Of a stretch of 64,000 nt of DNA, positions 1-10,788 are shown in pieces. This DNA is from Sclerotiophoma versabilis (lineage: Eukaryota > Ascomycota > Dothideomycetes > Pleosporales > Didymellaceae), in NCBI GenBank assembly GCA_012274445.1, contig JAAROD010000026.1, positions 806,001 through 870,000 of the forward strand. The letters are read 5' to 3'. Numbering within the stretch: position 1 is the stretch's first letter; the number at the start of each line of letters is the position of its first letter. Position numbers and translations under genes: made by a program. The notes below the pieces were generated by a model. The model saw nothing but the letters and a program-made list of their open reading frames with translations. It was not told where the DNA came from and made no database searches.

Positions 1-581
1 ACTCGGAGTGCTTAGCGTCCGGGCTGTCGGTCTTCTCAGACTCATCCTTGTTCAAGTCGGCCTCGTTGGCGTCATCCTTCTCCACCTTGGGCGCGTCGAC
101 ATTTGTCGCGTCGCTGGACTCCTCTTTGGCCGTCTGCTTGGAGCCGACCTTCTCCTCCTGCAGAGCGGGCGCTTCCTCATCGGCCTCCTCCTGCTTCTCA
201 ACGTGCTCAGCGTGCTCAGCGTGCTCAGCGTGGTCGCTGTGTTCACCGTGGCTCAGGTCCTGGGTGATAACGATGTAGAGACCGCTGACGGTTCCAGCAA
301 CAGCTGCGGCTATCCTGCGCGACGGTTAGCGATGTGCCGCGGAGCTGCGTGCGCGTACAGATTGCGACCATGTCGGCGGACAGGTTGTCGGCATTCCACC
401 GCCAGCTTCTGAGATTAACTTACCATGGGACGTCGCTGCTCTTGGCCTCGCTGTGGCCGTGGCTGCTGGCATATGTCCTGCGCTGGATACTCTGGCGGAG
501 AGGCTGGGCAACGCGGATGGCCGGGCGAGCGGCGCGTGCGACAGAGGATGCGCGGAGGGCGGTAGACCTGATGAAAGACAT
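1..581 (-). CDS. Mitochondrial-type membrane protein with acidic, AEH-repeat tail (partial, 3' end outside window)
   Basis: Two exons seen: 581-424 and 314 to beyond base 1, with a 109-nt intron (GTAAGT donor, GCTAAC branch point, CGCAG acceptor) in phase 2. Exon 1 begins MSFIRSTALRASSVARAARP, rich in Arg/Ser/Ala and lacking acid residues, as expected of a mitochondrial presequence. Exon 2 opens with one hydrophobic segment (IAAAVAGTVSGLYIVI), then becomes highly charged. It includes three A-E-H tripeptides encoded by a 9-bp direct repeat near 200-230, followed by a Lys/Glu/Asp-rich tail that runs off the window. I infer an inner-membrane or intermembrane-space protein with one membrane anchor. 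I do not recognise the family. It diverges from CAND1, with about 0.8 kb between them. Confidence 0.6.
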
Positions 582-1369
582 GATGAAGCCGTGGAGATAT
601 CAATTGACTGCAGTGAAGAGCAATTGATGACAGTGACGAATGGTTGATAGGTGAGGTGAGGTTGTGGGATCAGACGATTCGGCACGTCATAACGAAAAAG
701 CACCGTGCACAAGCTTAGCCGGGCCGCTTCGGCTGGTTGAGCTCACCAACTCGCCAGGAATAGGCTGGAGGGTTCCAATGTCTATCTCGTGATCCCTCAT
801 TGAGCCTGTTTGCTCAGTTTGGGGCAATATGGTGCGTGAAGAGGATTTTCTGTGGTAGGGTCAGCTCTCTGCGTGAAGGCTTCCCTCTAAGCAAGCTACG
901 TCACAGCTGTCGAAATGCTCGGTAGCATGCTGGATGCGCAACAGTGGGTTGATTGGTGTCAGCAGTGCAACATGGACGGAAGGGCATTTTGGATGAGCTA
1001 GAGATAGTCAGGTCTAGCAAGGACAATTCTTGTCTTGTGTTGTAGGCGTCCTTTTGCTCGTTACTACGTCCGAAGAAGTGAAGACCGTGCGCGCATTGAT
1101 GCTCCTGGGGCAAATGGGTCACAAGCAGCAGGCAGACAGGCAGCTACTGGCCGATCAGCTTCCACAACACTCCTCCACTTCACTCGCCAGTTCCAGCCAG
1201 CTACCTTCTCTCTGAAGAGACGGCGCGTTCTCCTCACGCGTTTGCAACAACACTCTACCACCGACCCCTCCACAGCTCAGGTACCCCGCCACGCTGCATC
1301 TTCTCCACCGGCGCACGACAGCTCACGCTCTGCAGACTGCGAGCATCTCAGACCACACACACAGCCAAC
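582..1369. promoter_or_regulatory. Divergent intergenic region upstream of the mitochondrial protein and CAND1
   Basis: This 0.8-kb stretch lies between two divergent start codons and presumably holds both promoters. It becomes C/A/T-rich and pyrimidine-rich over the last 200 bases before the CAND1 ATG, as is usual for fungal 5' leaders. I see no convincing gene, RNA or repeat in it. Confidence 0.4.
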
Positions 1370-4300
1370 ATGGCGCCCTCGTCGGTACAGCCAAACCCAA
1401 CCGCCCACAACGTCGCCCAGCTGCTACCGAAGCTCACCGATGCGGACCCCGACTTTCGTTTCATGGCCCTGAGCGACTTGCACGATACACTCGTTGTTGC
1501 TCACTCAGGCTTCCTACAACACGATGAAGTGACATGCGCAAAGACAGTCGACGGTCTGCTCGGCACACTGGTCGACACAAATGGCGAAGTCCAGAACCAG
1601 GCGGTCAAGTGCTTAGGGCCTTTCGTCAACAAGATTCCGGATAAGATCCTGTGTCCCATGATCGAGAAGCTGTCAAACCTGCGGACAGATAGTGCCGTCG
1701 ACCAGAGCATACCCTCACTTGCGCTCCGAGAAGTCGTCGTTTCACTACCACGTCCAGTTGCCGGCGTTGCGCGAACGAAGCCAGTCCTCGATGCCTATAG
1801 CGCCATCAGCAGGGTGCTCATCCCACGTCTAGTAGGATACCACGTAATCCAGCCAGCACAGCAGGGCCTGCCCAAGGTACCGCAGGGCATGTTGCAGGTC
1901 GACTTGGAGAAGGGCACAGACAGCAACGCCATCGATGTTCTGATCGAGATCGCTCGCTGCTTTGGACCATTGTTGCAGGATATTGAGATTCAGGCGCTGC
2001 AGAAGGTTACGTTTGAGATACTCGAGAATGACCGGGCGAGCTCCATGATGAAGAAGAAGTCGGTCACGGCCATCTCGACACTGGCAGGATACTTTCCAGA
2101 TCAATTGCTGAGCAGCTTCCTGTCGCGCGTCATCGAGCATCTCCGGGATGTCCACTTGGTTCGCAGCAAGCGCAAGCTCTACATTACCATTCTCGGCTCC
2201 ATGGCAAGGTAGGCTCTTCGACCGTCTTGGTTGATCCAGCATGCTAATTCGAACAGGTCGATTCCTCGCAAATTTGGCCCTTACCTGAAGACGCTGGCGC
2301 CCTTCGTTCTGAGCGCGGTGAGCGAACAAGAACAGGAGGATGACATGGACGTGTCGGACGACGAGGGCGAGCGCGACCCTGAAATTGACGAGGTCCTAGA
2401 AGCTGCTCTTATTGCCCTTGAGAGCTTCCTTGCCTCATGCTCGCAGGACATGCGTATGTACACAAATGAGACGATCGACGCAGCCACACGCTTCCTGAAG
2501 TACGACCCAAACCTTGCACAAGACGATGACGAGGATGAGGATACTATGGAGAGTGACGAGGAAGATGCGCTTGAGGGCGACGATTTCGAAGAGGAAGCTG
2601 GCTACGATGATGACGAGGATGCTAGCTGGAAGGTGCGTAGGTGCGCAGCCAAGGTCCTGTACACTTTGATCTCCACTCGAAGTAATGGTGATCTTATGGA
2701 CGACGGGACGCTCTACAACAAGGTTGCCCCATCTTTAATCGCACGCTTCAAGGAGCGGGAGGACAACGTGCGTCTCGAAGTCCTTGCCACACTTTCGAAC
2801 CTGGTGAAGAAGTCTGGTGATGGGCCAAGTCCTGTCAAGTTCGCCGATGAACATCCTCAAGGTGGGACGATGATGCCGCCACCAAGTCGTAAGCGCCGTA
2901 GGGGTGGTAGTGACGCCAGCATGCTGGACCTGCATGCCAACACGTCAGCGGCGATGGGTTACTCTTCTCCTGCTCGAACAAAGACACCGCCGGTTGGCCC
3001 TCGTGCCAGCCTTGCCAAGCTTAGCCCCGAGATTGTCAAGGGCGTTGCGCAGCTTCTCAAACAGTCATCTTGCCCACCATCGACAAAGCAAGCATCGATT
3101 GTTCTGATCAAGGATATCGTAATCACCCAGCAAGGCGGCCTCGAAGGCTATTTGTCGCAGCTCGTTGAGCCAGTGGTAGAAGCTTCGAAGACGAGCAGTG
3201 GTCTCACGAGCAGTGCGTCAGCGACAGCCAACAGCCTCCGCATTCAGGCTTTGCAACTCATTGGCGCAATCGCCGACACGCACCATGCAAAGGATATTCA
3301 GCCATACCTGTCGAGCATTGTTCCTGCACTCCTCAAGGGGTCGACAGAGAAGTACAGCAAGCTATCTATTGAGGCGCTTGCAGCGATCGAGCAGGTTATC
3401 AAGGCCCTCACACCTCCACGATCTGCAGCGTCAAGTGCACAGAATCAACAATACCTAGAGCCGTTGTATGAAACATTGGTCAGCCGGATTTCAGCAAATG
3501 ACGCGGATCTAGAAGTCCGTCAGAGCGCTATCCACGTGCTTGGACTGCTGCTCGGCCGGAGCTCTGGTACGGAAGGTCTACTGTCTTCGCAAAAGCGAAC
3601 GGCTGGTCTGGAGCTTCTGGCTGATCGTCTGAAGAACGAGCTTACACGCCTAGCATCTGTCCGTGCTATTGACTCTATCGCAGCCCACACAAAAGCTCAG
3701 AACGAGCTCTCTGCGAAGTGGGTCCAAAATGTCGCCCTGGAGCTCGGCGCTCAGCTCCGCAAAGCCAGCCGTGTGCTCCGCGGTGCAAGTTTGAGCGCAC
3801 TGAGGACTCTGGCATTGAATGAGCAGTCTAGGAGCCAGCTCGATGGCCAGACAAAGTCACACATTGTTGATATGCTGCTGCCACTGCTCAATGCCTCTGA
3901 TCTTCACCTTCTTGGGCCCGCGCTCATCATACTAGCTACATTTGTTCAGGATGACGCCAAATCGATACTGACGTCTGAGCTCAACGGCGCGCTTTGTCAA
4001 GTTGTACAAGGTTCCATCAGCGGATCTTCTCTTGATGCCCTGTTGAAGCTCGTCTGTACTATTGGAGAGCAACAGGCTGGTCAGGCTCTGATGAAATCGC
4101 TGCTTCAAGATGTTGGCGTTGCCGGTCATCCAGAGGTAGTGGGTAAGGTCATTGGTAATCTTCTTGTGTATGGAGGTGCAAGTGTTGGCGTCCAGCTTAA
4201 CCAGTTTGTTACTGAGCTAGAAACAGCACAAGACGACAAGCGGAGATGTCTTGCACTGGTGGTCCTAGGGGAAGCAGCGCTTCGATTTGGTAAGCAGTCA

Positions 4301-5487
4301 ACGATCGATCCCGACCTGTTCATCAAATACTTCTCCGTCAAGTCTGAGCAGGTGCCGCTTGCAGCTGCCGTTGCACTTGGTCGAGCCGGGGCTGGCAACG
4401 TCAGCCAGTATGTTCCTGTTATTCTGTCTACGATGGGAAAGCAGTCTGCGCCTCAATATCTACTTTTGCACGCCATCAAGGAGATTCTGCAGCAAGAAGA
4501 TACCGAGTCGGAGATTATCCCGTACGCTTCAACTTTGTGGCAGAACCTGGTTGCTGCATCTCAGCTTGAAGACAACAAGGCAATCGGGGCAGAATGTGTC
4601 GGCAGGCTCACTATCATCGATCCCAAAACGTATCTGCCTCAGCTTCAGGTAGGAGTTTTTTCTTTCCACAAAAGTGTGTTTGCTAATCTATTCAGGGATT
4701 TCTTAACGATCGCAAAGCGGCGGTCCGCGGCATGGTCATTTCTGCGTTACGATACACGCTTGCCGATACCGATGAAGCCTACGATGAATACCTCCGACCA
4801 ATTGTCGTGCCGATGCTTGTACAGATGCTGAATGAGGAGGATCTGGACAACCGCCGTCTGGCTCTTACCACGTTCAACTCGGCCATGCACAACAAGCCAG
4901 AGATTATTCTTCCCGCTCTGGACCAGCTCCTCCCTCTCGCCATGAAGGAGACTCACCCTAAGCCCGAACTGATCCGTGTAGTTCAAATGGGACCCTTTAA
5001 GCACAACGTCGACGACGGTCTCGAGATACGAAAGTCCGCATACGAGACCTTGTATGCGCTCCTCGAAACCGCATTCGCCCGTCTTGGAGCTATCGAGGTT
5101 TCTGACTGTTTCGAGCGTATTGTTGCTGGTATCACCGACGAGCACGACATCCGCATCCTTTGCAACCTCATGCTGACCAAATTGATGGTCATTGCGCCCG
5201 AACAGGTGCACTCGCGTCTTGAGGCGATTGCATCAAACTTCCGCACTGTCCTGATGGTGAAGCCCAAGGACAACGCAGTCAAGCAGGAGATTGAGAAGAT
5301 CCAAGAGGGCGGTAAGGGTGTGCTTCGTGTCACTGTATTGTTGAACAAGCAGTTGGGCACAGAGGGCACAGTCGGCCAAGATGACCCACAGTCAAGGACT
5401 TGGGCGCAGTACTGGGAATGGGTTCAGAAAGAGCACGGACAGCGCCTCAAGGAGGCTATCGAAGAGCTCAAGGAACGTGATCGCTAG
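1370..5487 (+). CDS. CAND1: Cullin-associated NEDD8-dissociated protein 1 (CAND1/TIP120 family)
   Basis: Three exons, 1370-2208, 2257-4648 and 4696-5487, give 1340 aa, close to the usual 1220-1350 aa. The introns are 48 and 47 nt with TGCTAAT/GCTAAT branch points. CAND1 is the HEAT-repeat exchange factor that binds un-neddylated cullin-RBX1 and swaps substrate-receptor modules of SCF ubiquitin ligases. The evidence is continuous HEAT-like helices over the whole length; the N-terminal pattern (LLPKLTDADPDFRFMALSDL); two acidic loops at about residues 305-330 and 375-415, as in animal CAND1, with the second followed by SWKVRRCAAK; and a C-terminal TIP120 domain including VVQMGPFKHNVDDGLEIRK. 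The protein is one intact reading frame, unlike the split CandA-N/CandA-C known from Aspergillus nidulans. Confidence 0.95.
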
Positions 5488-6201
5488 GCAGCTGTCAATG
5501 AGCGACAGATGGAGAGCACGCAAAGAAAATGTCATACAAAGCGCGAAATAACGCAAACGTACAGTCCCTAATCTGCCAAATCGGTGTACATAGTGGTCGC
5601 ATAGTGCGGATACCAAAATTCAGAACCCACAAAGCTACAGAGCCAATATAGCCACAATACCACATAACTCACCCTACGTCGGCTCACATCCAGTGGTCTC
5701 ACTGCTGTACGTCTACACATTACGCGTGCTACTTTGCCAAGATCGTCAGCCAAGACGCGTCGTCAGCATCAGCTCAATGGAGTAACTAGACCAAGTCTAT
5801 GCCATCGGTATGGCAGCGTGACAATGGCATGCGATACCACCGGTGTTTGGTCGTCCGAAGAGAAGTCCCTTCGTGGTTCAAACCGAGCAGGCGCCATTGA
5901 GATAAAGTGAATTGCGGACTCCCTAGCGCACTGCACGGACCATTTGACATAGCCTCACTCGACATTCAACGGGAGCGGACGCCGCGACGCAATTAGCAAG
6001 GATGGCCACCATTAATCATCAGATACGGGAGGAGGCGACGAAGAACCAAGCGGTTTTGCTCCTCTTGACTGTACCTTGACGCTCAACGTTTGTCGTTCGC
6101 TTGTAGCACTACACTCACTTCTGGAAGCTTGACTTCGTGCACCGCATCCACGTCGATACAAGCGCCACTTCGCGCAGGATAACGCACTACGATTATTCGT
6201 G
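5488..6201. other. Intergenic region between CAND1 and the small secreted protein
   Basis: This 0.7-kb stretch would hold the CAND1 3' end and the promoter of the gene at 6202. The short open frames on the minus strand at 5392-5753 and 6012-6251 show no signal or family pattern and I read them as chance. I see nothing else. Confidence 0.3.
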
Positions 6202-6783
6202 ATGTACTTCCAGAAAGCCCTCGTCTTTCTCGCCGCCGCGGCAGGTATCAACGTCGCTCACGCAGACTTCATGGTGTACACCGAGCCGCCCATCCCTACC
6301 AGCGCCATACCCTCCTTCGCCAACCCGTCAGACGTATGTCCACCTACCTTAACCCCCCAAGGTACATACTGACCCTCCCAGGCCGCATATTGGACAACAT
6401 CCGTCTTCCTAAACGCCAACTTTGCATACCGCTCCTTCACAAACTCGCTGGGCGAGCCCTACAAATCCTCCTCTTCCTCCGCTGCGTCCGAGATCGCTGC
6501 CTTCGTCTCTACAGCCTCGAACTACAGCATCCCAGCCACCGTGACCGAGAGCGGGACAACAACGTTCTACGGCGCACCTACATGGTACTCGGCGCTGCCG
6601 AGCAGAGCCAGAGCGTTTAAGGAACAGCAGGTCGCAGACCAGTTTAGCATTGTAAGGGCTGTTATTTCCTCAAGGCAGACGACGAGCTCGAGCTCGGGCG
6701 GCGCGAGCGTGCCGACGGGGATGCCATTTATGAAAGCGGAATTTGGGGCGATGGCTGCTGCGGCTGCGGCAGCGTTTTTGTGA
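6202..6783 (+). CDS. Small secreted, probably GPI-anchored protein
   Basis: Two exons, 6202-6333 and 6382-6783, joined in phase 0 across a 48-nt GTATGT...CCCAG intron, give 177 aa. The N-terminus (MYFQKALVFLAAAAGINVAHA) is a clear signal peptide. The mature part is Ser/Thr/Ala-rich with a likely N-glycosylation site (NYS). It carries a Ser/Gly linker (SSSSGG) and ends in a hydrophobic Ala-rich tail (AMAAAAAAAFL) with no charged residues after it, the usual shape of a GPI-attachment signal. No catalytic motif is visible. I infer a cell-wall or plasma-membrane surface protein of unknown role. Confidence 0.7.
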
Positions 6784-7527
6784 TGGATGACGAGGACATG
6801 GCGCAGAAAATGATTAAAAGTTGCACAACGTAGAGAGGACGGCGTAGGGTCGGTGCTGTGCTGTGCTGCTTTATAAGTATGCTACCACATAACGATGGAC
6901 CGGGCAATCGTTAGCGTAAGAGCTAGTACCTTGACGCCGGGAACATGTATTTGAGTGCTCGTTTTATTGATACACACGACTATAGGAGGTTGGAAACAAG
7001 GTCTTTTGCCCGGCCCACCGTCTGTCGTGGTAATGTTTTGGGAAAGCAGACTACACGTTCCCATATTCAGTATAGGTAAAGTTGACGTCCGCCCATAACA
7101 AATTGGCCCTACCCTTGACTGTATAAAATAAAAAGATAAACTTCTCTGTGTTCTCTCTCGCGAATATAGCCGAGATAAAGTTTGCGCGATATGTTTGTTG
7201 TCTAATAGCAAAGTGCTATCCCATGCTATTTCAATCCCAGCCGCGACGGCTGCTTACTTCCAGCCTTCCTACCAATTGCTCTCTTTAAGCTCCATATTCC
7301 TAATCCACCCTTTCCCTCTCCCGCAATTCTTTCAAAGCCCCATAACTCCTTTCCACTGGCTTCCCCCTCTCTACGCTAGTGTAGTTCTTCTCCATGACCG
7401 CACACTCCAAACCCTGTTCATAATGTGATCTTCTTTTCTCCTCAATATCGAACCATATTGAGTTCACAAAGAAATCTTACAATCCTATCTCACCCAAGCA
7501 TCTCTCAGGAAGTATGATGGTTGCATA
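6784..7527. other. Gene-free stretch at the left edge of the AT-rich island
   Basis: This contains the 3' flank of the secreted-protein gene and increasingly AT-rich DNA. Short open frames on either strand (6882-7211 minus, 7195-7428 plus) have no recognisable content. I see nothing functional. Confidence 0.3.
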
Positions 7528-7985
7528 TCACCTCCAAGCATCATCGCTCAGGAGCATACGTTTATGATATTCGTTAAAGTTCGAGCACTGCTCTGATGCG
7601 GCAATGTTGATTGTGAAGGTGAGCGCTGAGACGTTCATCGCATTCTCCATCAGTAGGAGAACATCGAGGTAGTCAAACCAAGCCGGTGTCCTGGGAAGAA
7701 GTTAAGTCCGTTGCGAACTTGGTAAAATCCACTCTAGCCAGCGGATGTGCTGAAGAGCATTGAAGGCAATGGAGGACAGATAGAGACTCAACTCGATTTT
7801 CGGCATGAAATGTACGCCAGTCACGGGCCAACTATCATCGTAAGGTCCCATGATCCTATATGACGGGACTATTGTAGGGCGTCACCAGTATCTGGTTACA
7901 GGCATAGTATACTCTGGTAGCATCCTGACGGACCTGGCGGTTGACGGAGAAGAGAGCGTGGCGAGGATAACGACAATTGCAAGAT
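7528..7985 (-). pseudogene. Broken 2EXR/F-box-like protein gene
   Basis: Three consecutive minus-strand segments look like one protein, but they lie in different frames or are separated by stops. About 7985-7856 reads RHALFSVNRQVRQDATRVYY and ends at a TAG (7858-7856). The segment 7806-7702 reads LYLSSIAFNALQHIRWLEWI and ends at TAA. The segment 7689-7528 reads WFDYLDVLLLMENAMNVSAL and runs to a TGA. The VNRQ(V/I)RQ(E/D)A...YY pattern is the hallmark of the fungal 2EXR/F-box-like hypothetical proteins, and the intact gene at 27481-28489 in this window has the same motif (VNKQIHQEGCDLLYG). No ordinary introns repair all the breaks, so I call it a decayed copy. Confidence 0.55.
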
Positions 7986-9029
7986 GAAGACTGTATTGGG
8001 CTACGGGCTCATCAGCAGCGAATTATAGAGTGGTCCTTGGGCCTGCAACTTTTGCAATAGAGATACCAACTAACGTCAATGTTTGGGCCTGGACAACGAT
8101 AGAAAGAGCATGGAAGCTCGAGCTCATCAACTGTTGCAACATACCCGGAATTTGTACAGTATGTGCAAGATGGAGATTGTTTAATCCATTCCGAGGGCGC
8201 CATTGTACTGCATCTGAAGAAAGGAGATCAGTGTACTTGAGAATTGCCGAACGTCGATTTGAAGTGCAGATGTGGCTAAACATCAACTGTTTTTCTTGCA
8301 ACTCAAGACGCTGCTGTTAGTGATTGAGCCGCTGAGGCAGCGGCAGCAGTAATACCAGGCGAGCCTCCCGCAGCGACAGTTGGCTGCTCGCTAACAATTC
8401 CTGTCTCTACGGCGACAGCAGCTTGTACCGCGATACTCTACAGCCGCATTGTCACCCGTTGCCGCGTCCACAGACTCTTCCCCATCATCGTCTTCTCCAA
8501 GTACCAAGCGCAATCGAAATCCTCGCAACTGAAGCTCCTGATTCGCCGTCAACAACGGCGCGGTTAAATTGCGAGGATGAAACCAAACAAAGTGAGTATC
8601 CATCCGCACTGCTTTGAGCTCCCTCTGCTCGGAATGTTCGCCGATAATGTCGTCCTACAAACCACTAAACGGTATGTGCTTGGTGCATGATTTGTTTGAA
8701 AACAGCAATCTGATGTTTAATGCAAGCAAAACCTTTGCAACTGTAAGCACTAGAAACAACTTTGTTGATAAGTTTAATTGGTCCTAAAGAGGTTCAGAGG
8801 TTGCGCGACGATTAGCAATCCAGGGTTTGCTTAACAGGTAGGGGATACAATAAGGTGTTGATTAGATTTGCTCGATAATTGTTTGATATTGTCTATAAAT
8901 CTTGCTTATCGAAAACTTCTGCACAACTATGGTTTTGGTAGTATTCTAAGGGCAAACATCCTATACCACAAGTGCCTACTTCCATCTCTCCGCCTGTTGA
9001 CAGGGTGCTCGAATTCCTTCGCCAGCACA
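7986..9029. other. AT-rich, gene-poor DNA
   Basis: There is no supported gene here. A short Ser/Pro/Thr-rich reading pattern on the plus strand around 8340-8535 changes frame and may be a decayed coding fragment. From about 8640 the sequence is strongly AT-rich. The 54 bases downstream of the cysteine-rich gene's stop (8976-9029) remain open in that gene's frame; see the finding on its early stop. Confidence 0.3.
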
Positions 9030-9440
9030 CTATTTGCCAGGGCAGCCTCGGCCTCCCTTAGTCTTGATGCTGCAGCAGTCCGCTCCCTATATCAAACATT
9101 AGTATGGCTTAAACACTTCTTGAACAGTCGAATAAGGTTAACTTACGCAGTCTTCCGGTGAAACTCCGAAGTGAGGGCAGAACTTGATTAAGTTGCAGGG
9201 GATAAATTCGTCAATCCAGTCACCAGCTTGGCGTTGACAAGCTCCGTGAGAAGAAAAGCAGCAGTCATTTTCTTGGGTACACTAAGAGAAAACTTGTTAT
9301 CCTCTACTAATAAGAGCCTAAAGCAGCAATTTTCTTACGTCTTGAACAACAGAGTTAGGGCTTCCTATATTTACAGCAGCAGAAACTCTGCTAGCCATTA
9401 GGCTCAGAAAGAGACAGTTTAGAACAACGGGAAGATGCAT
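9030..9440 (-). CDS. Small cysteine-rich secreted protein B (effector-like; early stop)
   Basis: Three exons on the minus strand, 9440-9339, 9281-9147 and 9086-9030, give 97 aa. Both introns are in phase 0 with good signals (GTAAGA/TTAG; GTAAGT, ACTAATG branch, ATAG). Exon 1 encodes a signal peptide (MHLPVVLNCLSLSLMASRVS). Intron 1 falls just before the first mature cysteine and intron 2 just after the seventh. The mature part has ten cysteines, including two CC pairs, and the motifs ACQRQAG and ADCCSI. It has the same cysteine order and intron positions as the divergent gene at 10319. Its TAG (9032-9030) precedes 17 more open in-frame codons with two cysteine codons, ending in a second TAG (8978-8976), so the gene may be truncated. 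A TATATAAA element lies at 9553-9546, about 110 bp upstream. No known family is recognised, so a role as a plant- or microbe-directed effector is inference. Confidence 0.65.
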
Positions 9441-9545
9441 CGTAGATGTAAAGCGAAAGAATAAGGTGTAGAGAAACGGAAGAAGTTAATTGTGTAGAGG
9501 ACACGAGTGAAGTAGGATAAGTAGTAAGGACAAGTGGTAAGCACA

Positions 9546-9553
9546 TTTATATA
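9546..9553 (-). promoter_or_regulatory. Likely TATA box of cysteine-rich gene B
   Basis: TATATAAA on the minus strand lies about 110 bp upstream of the ATG at 9440. Position and sequence fit a fungal TATA box; this is inferred from sequence only. Confidence 0.4.
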
Positions 9554-10318
9554 GAAACAGTGAGAACCGAAACAGGAAAGAGATCTATTCTGCATTAACT
9601 AATTTTGTATTTAGAGACTAAGCACAAGCTAGACAACAAAGCAAGAACACGCAGATAGCTTCGGCTTAATTTCTATTTCTAATTTGTGCGAATTTCTCTT
9701 TAAACACTTAACAAGGCTGTTACTTGTTCAAGAGCTACAATGGCGTTCTTTTCTTTCTAATTCTATAGTAACTAGTCTAAATTGGCATAATACTTAATGC
9801 CATAACATTGAAGACGGCCCGAATAGTAGACTAGACCATTCTACAGGGTGAAAAGTTCTAATAGCAGACACTCTAGACATTAGCAATTCTAAGGCCAAGA
9901 ATTAAGCTTAATTATGTTGCATAACTGGAGCCCTACGCTTCTGGTAGTGCGCATTGAATTGCAGGTAGCTTGGACCCTGAATGAGCTTCGGCTGTATTAA
10001 GAAACTGCTCTAATTCCCTGTTCTCTCTGCTTTAGCGCCGAAACCTGCTAATGTTATGCGCACTAACGTGATGTTCCGCACGGTTGCAATACAACCACTA
10101 AGAGGTTTACTAACCTACTTTGCATACAGCAACTAACAAAGTGCTCATTAAATAATCGTAGTTTTACTATAAAGCACCATTCTCACCCTGCAGATTCTTA
10201 TCACATCAACATAGCTTTAATCGGATTTACCGAGCAGCTTTAACTATCCTCATCATACTAGACACCAAAGACTCTCCTTATCAACAACAGATTCATATCT
10301 TTTTACTCTAATCAAAAT
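9554..10318. other. AT-rich divergent intergenic region between the two cysteine-rich genes
   Basis: This is very AT-rich DNA with many TA dinucleotides and no open frame of note. It presumably holds the promoters of both secreted-protein genes. A TATAAA at 10168-10173 lies about 150 bp upstream of the plus-strand ATG. The base composition is unlike the flanking gene-dense DNA and is compatible with repeat-induced point mutation of old repeats. I recognise no transposon. Confidence 0.4.
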
Positions 10319-10788
10319 ATGAAGCTCTCTATCTCAGTCACCGTTCTCGCCATGGCTGTGAGCATCTCAGCGATGGTAACACCCCTAACATAAATCACCT
10401 TTTAACGGAAAAGAAGCTAACGATACTGTTAATATTAGTGCGACATCGGAGGCCAAGGTGTTGGCACAATTGGAGACAAATGGTGCTGCTGGGGCGGCCA
10501 ACAGGGCACCGATGCCTGCAGCAGGCAGGCGGGTGGTTTGTCGTGCATTCAGGGTAACACACAGACCCACAACTTCTGCAAGAACCTAGGCATACCTGAG
10601 TCCAAATGTGTAAGTTCTGCTTCTTGTATTTCATTAAGATAACGACTGGACTGACGCCTCACGAGAACGCTGATTGCTGCGACATTATATCGGGCAGGGG
10701 TCAGCCTTGCCCAAAGGGGAAGAATCGATGTGACGAGGATACTGGCTGCCCTTACCGCGACTTCAAAACTCAGAAACTTCGCGAGTAG
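10319..10788 (+). CDS. Small cysteine-rich secreted protein A (effector-like)
   Basis: Three exons, 10319-10375, 10439-10609 and 10666-10788, all in phase 0, give 116 aa. Intron 1 has a GCTAAC branch and TTAG acceptor. Intron 2 has GTAAGT and a CTGAC branch but an unusual GAG acceptor, which is the only choice that keeps the frame and a normal intron length (56 nt). Exon 1 is almost exactly a signal peptide (MKLSISVTVLAMAVSISAM). The mature protein has 12 cysteines, including two CC pairs, with motifs WCCW, ACSRQAGG and ADCCDI. Intron 1 ends at cysteine 1 and intron 2 begins after cysteine 7, matching the diverging gene at 9030-9440. I infer a disulfide-rich extracellular protein. The family is not recognised. 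Its lone position in AT-rich DNA is typical of fungal effectors. Confidence 0.7.

Noticed and set aside
8023..8301. 92-codon minus-strand frame near the broken 2EXR-like gene
   Set aside because: No relation to the 2EXR pattern or any other family, and no transcript-like signals; it is left as intergenic.
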